Below are positions 7,618-14,104 of a stretch of 64,000 bases of DNA, in pieces. The DNA lies in assembly GCA_947449255.1 (NCBI GenBank), contig CANFQX010000001.1:284606-348605 (forward strand), written 5' to 3'. The DNA comes from Pseudobdellovibrionaceae bacterium. GTDB taxonomy: Bacteria > Bdellovibrionota > Bdellovibrionia > Bdellovibrionales > Bdellovibrionaceae. Positions within the stretch are counted from its first letter, which is position 1, and each line of letters starts with the position of its first letter. Below the pieces are notes generated by a model. That model saw only the letters and a program-made list of their open reading frames with translations. It did no database searches and was not told the origin of the DNA. Both the position numbers and the translations under genes were made by a program.

Positions 7618-9052
7618 GCCTTTTTCAGTTTTCAGTATTCGTTTAAGGCTTTCCTTAATATTTGTCGCTATCTTTGGCGCCACCACGATTTTATTTAATA
7701 TGTTCATCTTCAAAATGATGATCGATAATCTTCAGCAAGACTTTGATGATGCCCTATTTAACTATGCCGTCGATGTCTCTCAGGGAGTCGAAATTGGCCT
7801 TAAAGGCGACTTGAATTTTCCACCCCTACGTCTAGATCATGGAAAAATTCTGCCCTTTCCCCTAGGAACAGCGCTGATTCAAGTTCGCCATGCTTCTGGA
7901 GCTGTGCTTGCTCGAGTGGGAAATTTTGGCGAATTCAATCCTCCCTACAAAAAAGATTTTGAACGCATAGGCGGCGGCGACGAAGCCACCTATCACACCA
8001 TTGAACACATCAGCAATATTCCATCGGCTGAGGCCGACTCCTACAGGTTGATTTCATTTCCATTAGATAATGCTTCTAAACCTCAATTGCTCTTGCAAAT
8101 TGCGGTTCCCATGACACTCTTAGAAACGCAAATTTCGAATCGCCTGACGCTGATGGAAATAGGAATTCCTTTTATTCTGATCATCGCCACTTTGGGCGGT
8201 GTCTTTTTATCCGCAAGAGCCCTCGCTCCGGTAAAAAATATGATTGAAATCACACAAAACATTAAAGCCAGTGAGCTCTCAACAAGGGTCCCCGTTCCTC
8301 TTGCAAATGACGAAATTAAAAAGTTAGCTCTGACCCTCAATGAAATGTTGAGCCGAATTCAAAAGGCCTTTCAAAGTCAGGAACGCTTCATTGCTGATGC
8401 CTCCCATCAATTACTCACTCCACTGACAATCTTAAGGCAAGAATTAGAACTTTTTAGAAAAAATCCCAGCCAAGACTCCGATTCTTTTATTAAAAGCTCG
8501 ATTCAAGAGGTTGATATTTTATCAAAAGTTATTCAGGAAATGCTACTCTTAGCCCGAGCTGATGCCGGACTTGGCGCCTTAAACTTACAAGAACTATCTC
8601 TTGAAGATCTTGTCTTTGAAGCTCTCTCGCGCTGTGAAAAGCTCGCTACATCAAAATCGATCAAACTGAAACTCAATATCAATAATGAGACTTCTGAAGA
8701 TCGAAAAATGATTCTGGGAGACAACGATTTACTGGGAAATCTAGTATTCAATATTGTTGAAAATGCCATCAAATACTCCCCCAACAATGAAGTTGTCTCA
8801 ATCCGTGTCACTCACAGAGAGAAAACCTGTGAGCTGGTCGTCGACGACAATGGTCCAGGAATACCTCAAGAGCAGCTGCCCTTTATTTTTGAGCGCTTTT
8901 CACGGGGAACCAATATGGGATCCCAAATAAAAGGCTTTGGATTAGGTCTAGCCATTGCTCAGAAAATAGCCATTCTTCATGGTGCAAAGCTAAGTGCCGA
9001 AAATCACACAGGAAATGGCGCAAGGCTGACTTTTGAGATTAAAAATATTTAA
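7595..9052 (+). CDS. HAMP-containing sensor histidine kinase
   Basis: Membrane-bound sensor kinase, partner of the response regulator just upstream. The ATG at 7595 is preferred over one at 7547 because it starts the basic, membrane-anchored N-terminus (FSIRLRLSLIFVAIFGATTI) and shortens the overlap with the regulator to 23 bp. In order there is TM1, a periplasmic sensor region of about 130 residues, TM2 (IGIPFILIIATLGGVFLSA), a HAMP linker (RALAPVKNMIEITQ), the HisKA box with phospho-His271 (DASHQLLTPLT), and the ATP-binding domain with N box (VENAIKYSPN), G1 box (VDDNGPGIP), F box (FERFSRG) and G2 box (GFGLGLAIA). All catalytic boxes are complete at a total of 485 residues. The periplasmic region gives no clue to the stimulus. 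Confidence 0.94.
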   Translation: MFLKKIYKPFSVFSIRLRLSLIFVAIFGATTILFNMFIFKMMIDNLQQDFDDALFNYAVDVSQGVEIGLKGDLNFPPLRLDHGKILPFPLGTALIQVRHASGAVLARVGNFGEFNPPYKKDFERIGGGDEATYHTIEHISNIPSAEADSYRLISFPLDNASKPQLLLQIAVPMTLLETQISNRLTLMEIGIPFILIIATLGGVFLSARALAPVKNMIEITQNIKASELSTRVPVPLANDEIKKLALTLNEMLSRIQKAFQSQERFIADASHQLLTPLTILRQELELFRKNPSQDSDSFIKSSIQEVDILSKVIQEMLLLARADAGLGALNLQELSLEDLVFEALSRCEKLATSKSIKLKLNINNETSEDRKMILGDNDLLGNLVFNIVENAIKYSPNNEVVSIRVTHREKTCELVVDDNGPGIPQEQLPFIFERFSRGTNMGSQIKGFGLGLAIAQKIAILHGAKLSAENHTGNGARLTFEIKNI

Positions 9053-9090
9053 TCTCCTTTTCATTTCAGATTTAACCCCCTCTGCTACCT

Positions 9091-9120
9091 TTGACTTATT
9101 CCAATATTGGAAAACTTAAT
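9091..9120 (+). promoter_or_regulatory. Candidate promoter with a palindrome in the spacer
   Basis: TTGACT at 9091-9096 matches the -35 consensus in five of six positions, and CTTAAT at 9115-9120 is a weaker -10 match at 18-bp spacing. A 14-bp perfect palindrome, TTCCAATATTGGAA (9099-9112), fills most of the spacer and is a possible operator. It is followed by a strong ribosome binding site and the small-protein gene. Confidence 0.5.
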
Positions 9121-9138
9121 AACCATTAGGAGGTTACT

Positions 9139-9351
9139 ATGAAAATCGCTACTATTTTGATGTCTCTTGTTTTTGCTGGTGTTGTTGCTCAAGCTAACGA
9201 AGCTGCTCCTGCTGCTACTACTGCTGCTCCTGCTGCTCCTGCTGCAGAAGTTAAAAAAGAAGAAGTAAAAGCTGAGAAAAAAGCTACAAAAAAACACGCT
9301 AAAAAAGCTGCTAAAACTGAAGAGAAAAAAGAAGAAGCTGCTCACCACTAG
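9139..9351 (+). CDS. Small exported Ala/Lys/Glu-rich protein, probably highly expressed
   Basis: A 70-residue protein with a clear signal peptide (IATILMSLVFAGVVAQA, cleavage likely after QA). The mature 50 residues are almost only Ala, Lys, Glu, Pro and Thr, first an Ala/Pro/Thr-rich stretch and then alternating Lys/Glu, ending in HH. Such composition suggests an unstructured or helical periplasmic protein that might bind nucleic acid, polyanions or the wall; no family is recognised. Nearly every Ala codon is GCT, the ribosome binding site is close to ideal (AGGAGGT), a good promoter lies upstream and a strong terminator downstream. These signs together point to a single-gene, highly expressed transcript. 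Confidence 0.8.
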   Translation: MKIATILMSLVFAGVVAQANEAAPAATTAAPAAPAAEVKKEEVKAEKKATKKHAKKAAKTEEKKEEAAHH

Positions 9352-9381
9352 TTGAGTGCTTCGAGCTTTACGCTCTAAGTG

Positions 9382-9413
9382 AAAAAGGGAACCGCAAGGT
9401 TCCCTTTTTTTTT
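9382..9413 (+). terminator. Strong intrinsic terminator
   Basis: The perfect stem GGGAACC/GGTTCCC with a GCAA tetraloop (9394-9397) is flanked by A-rich and T-rich runs and ends in nine T residues. It closes the single-gene transcript of the small Ala/Lys-rich protein. The A run on the other side could also help end the facing FecR-like gene's opposite-strand transcription. Confidence 0.9.
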
Positions 9414-9444
9414 GTTTTCGACAGATATTATTTTGCAACGCAAT

Positions 9445-10458
9445 TTAATAATCGCAGGGTGCAACGATCGGCTTGTCACTGCATTCCACTTTACTTTTCT
9501 GTGAGTCCACTTTCATAGATTCAATCCAACGACCACTTCCATCACAGCGCTGACGAACACAAGAAACACCCTCTAAACTAGTCCTACACTTTTTAGCTTC
9601 ATTCTCTGGATTGCCAACACAAGTCCAAACGCAATCGTTGTATTTCGCACTGGGCGAATTGCAAATCATGCTGCTTTTGGTTTTTTTCGATAAAACTAAT
9701 TTTTCTTTTTTCTCGGGTTGCCTGAATTTTAGAATCTGAAGTCCTTCTTTTTTAAGAAGTTTTTGATGCTCGCGAACTTCATCTGGGCTGATCAATTCGA
9801 CCGGCAAGAAACGACCCCTGGGAATTTTTTTTCCTCTTAGCAATTCATCAAATACAAATTCACCGGATTCAACAACTCCTTCAAAGGTGGCTTCTGAGCC
9901 CTCACTCACCCTTTTAGAATCCTCCCCATTCAATATCGAAAACAGAGCCTCGCCCTTAAAAGTTTTTAGATTGGCCCTGCCCGTCTCTGAATTTAAGGTG
10001 AAATAAAAATCACCAGAGGGCAGAAAAGACTCAAAGACCTCAGACTTTAGGGTTGATGGAGCCTCAGAATTTTTCTCATCAGAAAAATTCTGCCAGCGGA
10101 GCTGACCTTTTTTTAAAAAAACCTCGGGGGTTTTATGATCTGAAGGCTCCGTTGAGGAGATCATAATTTCAGTCTCGCCAAACAACGTCAACGTCTGCAG
10201 GGGGTTTAAAAAGATTTTAACACTAGAACCAGGGAGTGATTCTATGTGCGCTCGAGCTTTCAATGGCATAGATTTTTTTAAATCTATTTTTTTATTGTCT
10301 TCAGTCACCAAAAAGGCTTTTCCTTCGACCTGCCCGATGATCGGAGGTTTATCTGCAGCAAGACTTTCAATGGGCACAAGTATAAAAATAAATAATATAG
10401 CTTTGATTGTGTCGACTATAGTTTTTTGAAAAAGCTTATTTGTTTTTAACATTCTCAA
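9445..10458 (-). CDS. Exported FecR-like protein with a Cys-rich C-terminus
   Basis: A 337-residue envelope protein. The N-terminus has a signal/anchor segment (AILFIFILVPIESLAA). Residues about 40-170 read like a FecR-type beta domain: IIGQVEGKAFLV, a middle strand set with LTLFGETEIMIS, and ANLKTFKGEALF. FecR domains are periplasmic modules known from siderophore signalling, but they occur widely in other envelope proteins, and no FecI-type sigma factor lies nearby, so iron signalling is not implied. The last 80 residues hold eight Cys (for example DCVWTC and CVRQRC), likely disulphide-bonded in the periplasm. The start overlaps the end of the upstream glycosyltransferase gene by about 20 bp, so translation is probably coupled. 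Confidence 0.7.
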   Translation of the reverse strand: MRMLKTNKLFQKTIVDTIKAILFIFILVPIESLAADKPPIIGQVEGKAFLVTEDNKKIDLKKSMPLKARAHIESLPGSSVKIFLNPLQTLTLFGETEIMISSTEPSDHKTPEVFLKKGQLRWQNFSDEKNSEAPSTLKSEVFESFLPSGDFYFTLNSETGRANLKTFKGEALFSILNGEDSKRVSEGSEATFEGVVESGEFVFDELLRGKKIPRGRFLPVELISPDEVREHQKLLKKEGLQILKFRQPEKKEKLVLSKKTKSSMICNSPSAKYNDCVWTCVGNPENEAKKCRTSLEGVSCVRQRCDGSGRWIESMKVDSQKSKVECSDKPIVAPCDY

Positions 10459-11230
10459 TCTCCCAGTGCTTGGCGAACCTCAGGAAAATTGAATAAGATG
10501 CACCAACAGCAATTATAAATCCTGGCATCCCATCTAAAAAGCCTCGCTTAAAAAAATAGCACTCTATAAATTTTGAAATGGGCTTGGTAAAAAACTTCAC
10601 ATAGGAAAAACTTTTTCCTGAATCCGTAAGCTTTTGGGCTCCCAAGGTTGAATAGCGATCGTTCGTGATGACTTGATCACTGAGGTCATCGAAAACCCAG
10701 TGCAAAATGGGATTTTTAAAATAGCCAATCTTCTTAACTTCGACTTTTTCATGCAACACTTCTGAATTCCACTGTGATATCATCTTATTAAAAAATCTGA
10801 GCTGGTAATCAGGATACCAACCGCCATACCCTATCCAGCGACCCAAATGGAAAGATTTCCGGGGAAAATAATAACCCATCTCAGAGCTTAAAGTGGCATA
10901 AGAATTCTGAATTTCTGCGCCCAACTCAGGACTGAACGCCTCATCAGCATCCAGTGATATAATCCAAGAATTTTTTGCTAGACTGGCTGCAAAGGCCTTT
11001 TGAGGCCCAAAGCCTCGCCATTTTTCTTGAAAAACAAGGGCACCACACTTTTTTGCTAATTCAACCGTGCAATCCGAAGAGAAACTATCAACAACAATCA
11101 CTTCATCAGCGAAGGGAGCTGAACGAATGCATCGCTCTATATGAGCCTCTTCATTGAAAGTGATGATAACAAGAGATATTGGGAGTTTAATCACGCTTTT
11201 AATGTTCTCTGCTGACGAAGGTCTTGTCAA
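10436..11230 (-). CDS. waaE: Family 2 glycosyltransferase, LPS-core type (WaaE/KdtX-like)
   Basis: A 264-residue cytoplasmic, membrane-associated glycosyltransferase of family GT2 that probably adds a sugar to the lipopolysaccharide core. The opening PISLVIITFNEEAHIERCIRS and FADEVIVVDSFSSDCTVELA are the nucleotide-sugar-binding start of the WaaE branch. The metal-binding motif is SLDADEAFSPEL, and the family's C-terminal stretch with KFIECYFFKRGFLDGMPGF is present. The start is uncertain: the frame opens at TTG 11230 just below an in-frame stop, and a GTG at 11194 is an alternative. It is followed by, and overlaps, the FecR-like gene, and is divergent from the exported protein/mreB unit with 46 bp between. 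Confidence 0.85.
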   Translation of the reverse strand: MTRPSSAENIKSVIKLPISLVIITFNEEAHIERCIRSAPFADEVIVVDSFSSDCTVELAKKCGALVFQEKWRGFGPQKAFAASLAKNSWIISLDADEAFSPELGAEIQNSYATLSSEMGYYFPRKSFHLGRWIGYGGWYPDYQLRFFNKMISQWNSEVLHEKVEVKKIGYFKNPILHWVFDDLSDQVITNDRYSTLGAQKLTDSGKSFSYVKFFTKPISKFIECYFFKRGFLDGMPGFIIAVGASYSIFLRFAKHWEIENVKNK

Positions 11231-11276
11231 ATGATTCCCAACTCGCTACAGTTTTTGAACTGAAGGATAATACAAC

Positions 11277-11912
11277 ATGAAATATAAAAAATTTGGCCTT
11301 TCATTTTTTCTTTTCGTTTGCACAAGCGTAATAATCAGCACTCCGGCAAAGGCTTACTTAAGTCTTGCCGAATCAGGAGAGTTGATTCCAAAGCATGGCT
11401 ACCAACTTGGTCTAGAAACCCAGGCGCTCACCAATCTCAATAGTGGTTTAAATCTCAATTTGTTATTAGATGCTCCGGTCAATGACTCGACGACCGCCCG
11501 CTTGGAGCTCGGTGGTGGATCTATTGATTTTAATGCCTTTGCCAGTTTGAAATGGATGCCCTTTCCTGATGTCGACAACCAGCCAGCCATGGGTCTCAGA
11601 TTTGGTGCAGGCTTTGCCCGCGATGAAAACCAAAACTTTGTGCAAGCCCAAGTGTCCCCACTGATCAGCAAAAAATATGAGATCGAATACGGGATGACCG
11701 TCCCCTATTTTGCGCTGCCATTTACTTTGATCAATAATAAAGACGAAACTTTTATAGCGACAAACGTCACCGTGGGTTCTGAATTCCAACATCGCGAATG
11801 GAAAACATTCACCGTCGGAGGCGAGATTGGCCTGGATTTAAATAAATCTTGGTCCTATGTCTCATTGTTTGCAAAGTTCCCTTTCGAAAGCAGTAAAGGA
11901 TTTGGTAAATAA
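11277..11912 (+). CDS. Exported outer-membrane-like protein upstream of mreB
   Basis: A 211-residue protein with a clear signal peptide (LSFFLFVCTSVIISTPAKA, cleavage after AKA). The mature part is rich in alternating, Gly-separated strands (ARLELGGGSIDFNAFASLKW, AMGLRFGAGFARD, TVGGEIGLDLNKSWSYVSLFAKF), which suggests a small beta-barrel or outer-membrane-associated protein. No named family is recognised. The ribosome binding site AAGGA lies about 10 bp before the ATG. Its stop codon is one base before the start of mreB, so the two genes are certainly in one transcript and probably translationally coupled. Confidence 0.75.
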   Translation: MKYKKFGLSFFLFVCTSVIISTPAKAYLSLAESGELIPKHGYQLGLETQALTNLNSGLNLNLLLDAPVNDSTTARLELGGGSIDFNAFASLKWMPFPDVDNQPAMGLRFGAGFARDENQNFVQAQVSPLISKKYEIEYGMTVPYFALPFTLINNKDETFIATNVTVGSEFQHREWKTFTVGGEIGLDLNKSWSYVSLFAKFPFESSKGFGK

Positions 11913-11913
11913 T

Positions 11914-12957
11914 ATGTTTTCATGGTTTTTTAAGAATGAGGCAGGCACTGCTGCAGATCTCTATGTGGATTTAGGAACAGCTAACACACTGATTGCCGCT
12001 CGCGGCAAGGGCGTGATTCTCAACGAACCCACACTGATAGCCTACCAGCAAATCAATCAGACCAAAAAAAGAGTCATTGCTGTTGGTTTGGATGCAAAAG
12101 AAAAACTTGCGAAAAATCCAGGCAATATTTTTGCACAAAAGCCTATTCGGGATGGCGTTATTGCTGACTTTGAAACAACTGAAGTCATGTTGAAGCATTT
12201 TTTGAATGCTCCTGGAGTAAAGTCGGCCTTTTCAAGACCAAGAGTCGTGGTTTCGCTTCCTTATGGCGTCACCGAGGTTGAAAAAAAAGCCGTGATTCAA
12301 TCCTGCAAAGCCGCGGGAGCAAAGGATGTCTTTTTAATCGACGAACCTATGGCTGCCGCCATTGGCTCGGGTTTAAATGTCAAAGCGGCCGAAGGCTGCA
12401 TGATTGTTGATATGGGCGGGGGCACGACTGAGGTTGCGGTCATTGCTTTAGCAGATATCGTTTATTGCCAAGCGGCTCGCATAGGTGGCCATAAATTAGA
12501 CACAGCCATTGTGGACTTTTTTAAACGCACCAAAAAATTTATCATCAGTGAGCCTGTTGCTGAACAGCTCAAGGTCGCCATTGGCACAGCCGTTCCCAAG
12601 AAAGACATTCGCTATCTCACTGTTTCGGGACGCGATGCTGATACAGGGATGATCAAGGATATGGAAATCAGCTCCGAAGACGTGGGCCTAGCCATGAATG
12701 GCTGCATCCAAGAAGTCATCAATGCTATTCATCGGGCTTTAGAACACACTCCCCCTGAACTCGTCTCTGATATTATCGAAAGAGGCGTGGTGCTTGCTGG
12801 TGGTGGCGCGTTGATTAGAGATTTTGATATTCGGATCCAAAACGAAGTTCGCTTGAATGTTCGAATCGCTGAAAATCCTTTGGTCGCCATTGCCATGGGT
12901 GGAGAAAAAGTTCTCAGCGATCCTGAATTATTGGATAAAATTCAACTTGAAGTTTAA
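11914..12957 (+). CDS. mreB: Rod-shape-determining actin homologue MreB
   Basis: A 347-residue bacterial actin that polymerises under the inner membrane and guides lateral wall synthesis. The start at 11914 gives the usual MreB length and an N-terminal amphipathic stretch (MFSWFFKNE). Phosphate and nucleotide motifs are clear: DLYVDLGTANTLI, VVSLPYGVTEVEKKAV, IDEPMAAAIGSGL, MIVDMGGGTTEVAVI and GVVLAGGGALI. The protein upstream is exported and the gene downstream faces it, so the usual mreC-mreD neighbours are absent here. Bdellovibrio is known to carry two mreB genes (established knowledge); which of these this corresponds to cannot be told. Confidence 0.95.
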   Translation: MFSWFFKNEAGTAADLYVDLGTANTLIAARGKGVILNEPTLIAYQQINQTKKRVIAVGLDAKEKLAKNPGNIFAQKPIRDGVIADFETTEVMLKHFLNAPGVKSAFSRPRVVVSLPYGVTEVEKKAVIQSCKAAGAKDVFLIDEPMAAAIGSGLNVKAAEGCMIVDMGGGTTEVAVIALADIVYCQAARIGGHKLDTAIVDFFKRTKKFIISEPVAEQLKVAIGTAVPKKDIRYLTVSGRDADTGMIKDMEISSEDVGLAMNGCIQEVINAIHRALEHTPPELVSDIIERGVVLAGGGALIRDFDIRIQNEVRLNVRIAENPLVAIAMGGEKVLSDPELLDKIQLEV

Positions 12958-13926
12958 TTAAACGGGGGTCAATCTAGAGCCCCCTTTGATATCTGCTTTC
13001 AGCAACTCCTGAAGTCTTTTTGAAACCACTCCGGGAAGCCCTGTGCCTATTTTGTTTTCTTCATACTGAACCACGGGCAACACATCTAAAGTTGTTCCTA
13101 TCATCATCAATTCCAAAGCAGATTTAATTTCAACTTCTGAAATGTCCCGCTCAGTCAGTGAATGAATGAGTCCTTCTTTTTGCAGCGCCTTTGCCAACTC
13201 AAAGACCCGCAACATTGTCGTCCCTTTTAATATTTGATGAAGCCTAGGATGAACCAGGTTCTTGTTTTGATCCAGAACAATCAAATTTTCGGTGCTCGAT
13301 TCCGTCACAAAACCATTTTGATCAAAGCCCACCGTAAAATCCAAATGGCGATCGATGCTTTCTTTTTTCATCAAAACATTTTGTAAATAGTTGCAGGATT
13401 TAATGCGGGCAAACCAGGGATCTTTGACTGGAATCTCGCTTTTGCCTATTTTTGCACCTATGGTGTACTTCTCCTCTGGCAGGGTTTTAAATGCTGAGAC
13501 CACCAGATACATTTGAGAAGCGACGACCTCATAAGGATTGGTCGTAAATCCACCAGGTCCTCTTGAAATATAAAGCCGCAACAGGGCATTTTTCTGGCCC
13601 GATAAAATAATCGTTTCAAGAATAGTTTTTTTAATTTCTGCAAGACTCATGGGCAGTGGCAGAGAAATGAGCGCTGCGGATTGATTGAGGCGCTCCAGAT
13701 GCTCGTCCATTAAAAAGACTTTCCCCTCAATCACTTTAATCGCTTCAAAGACACCATCCCCACGATGAACCATATGATCATCAATGGGCACCATCATCAA
13801 GGCTGGATCAGTCACCACCCCTCCCCACCAAGTGCTGTACATGGCGTGGTAAGTCTCTTGGGCAGGATATTTATTGTCCATTAATTTCTTTTGCATTTCA
13901 CTTGGGCTAAGCAAGATGAGGGCCAT
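12958..13926 (-). CDS. Class IV (branched-chain/ADC-lyase-like) PLP aminotransferase family protein
   Basis: A 322-residue PLP enzyme of fold type IV, the family of branched-chain aminotransferase, D-amino-acid aminotransferase and aminodeoxychorismate lyase. Visible features are HRGDGVFEAIKV, EHLERLNQSA, the PLP-binding Lys176 in RIKSCNYLQN, Glu209 in GFVTESSTENL (binds the PLP ring nitrogen) and the phosphate-binding ILKGTTMLRV. These are complete, so the enzyme should be active. The sequence does not decide the substrate, and ilvE or pabC should not be assumed. The start may be 13926 or an inner ATG at 13896. The gene faces mreB, its stop immediately adjoining that of mreB. Confidence 0.88.
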   Translation of the reverse strand: MALILLSPSEMQKKLMDNKYPAQETYHAMYSTWWGGVVTDPALMMVPIDDHMVHRGDGVFEAIKVIEGKVFLMDEHLERLNQSAALISLPLPMSLAEIKKTILETIILSGQKNALLRLYISRGPGGFTTNPYEVVASQMYLVVSAFKTLPEEKYTIGAKIGKSEIPVKDPWFARIKSCNYLQNVLMKKESIDRHLDFTVGFDQNGFVTESSTENLIVLDQNKNLVHPRLHQILKGTTMLRVFELAKALQKEGLIHSLTERDISEVEIKSALELMMIGTTLDVLPVVQYEENKIGTGLPGVVSKRLQELLKADIKGGSRLTPV

Positions 13927-14024
13927 GAAAACTCACTTTTTTTTATGGTGGAATGGGAAAACTTTCCCCTGAGATGAGTTAACCCTAACACAGCCAATTG
14001 ATAAATTTATAAATTGAAAAAATA

Positions 14025-14059
14025 ACGCGCTGAGTGGCAAAAAGGTACGGCGTACCTCA
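14025..14059 (+). repeat. 35-bp element with 15-bp palindrome, copy 1 (upstream of metG)
   Basis: An element identical over 35 bp to the minus strand at 61267-61301. It opens with ACGCGCTGAGTGGC and contains the odd palindrome AGGTACGGCGTACCT at 14043-14057. The palindrome has no loop bases, so it looks like a dimer binding site in DNA rather than an RNA hairpin. The metG start lies 45 bp downstream. Both copies sit in the same orientation relative to the next gene. Confidence 0.75.
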
Positions 14060-14070
14060 GGGGATGAAGG

Positions 14071-14076
14071 TATGAT
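14071..14076 (+). promoter_or_regulatory. Possible -10 element for metG
   Basis: TATGAT matches the -10 consensus in five of six positions and would start transcription about 20 bp before the metG ribosome binding region. No good -35 box lies at the right distance, since that position falls inside the 15-bp palindrome. That would suit a promoter dependent on a bound activator. Confidence 0.35.
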
Positions 14077-14104
14077 ATTTGGTTTGGAGAGAAGGAGCTT
14101 TTAG

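Noticed and set aside
9085..9438. A 117-codon minus-strand frame, rich in Phe and Ser, over the small Ala/Lys-rich gene
   Set aside because: It is the antisense shadow of the GCT- and AAA-rich codons of the real gene, and it spans both its promoter and its terminator.
9445..10458. FecR-type signalling for iron uptake (also considered for 34682-36793)
   Set aside because: No extracytoplasmic sigma factor or TonB receptor gene lies next to either FecR-like gene, and FecR-like domains occur in many unrelated envelope proteins.
12958..13926. Naming the class IV aminotransferase ilvE or pabC
   Set aside because: The PLP residues are family-wide and no substrate-deciding motif or pathway neighbour is visible.
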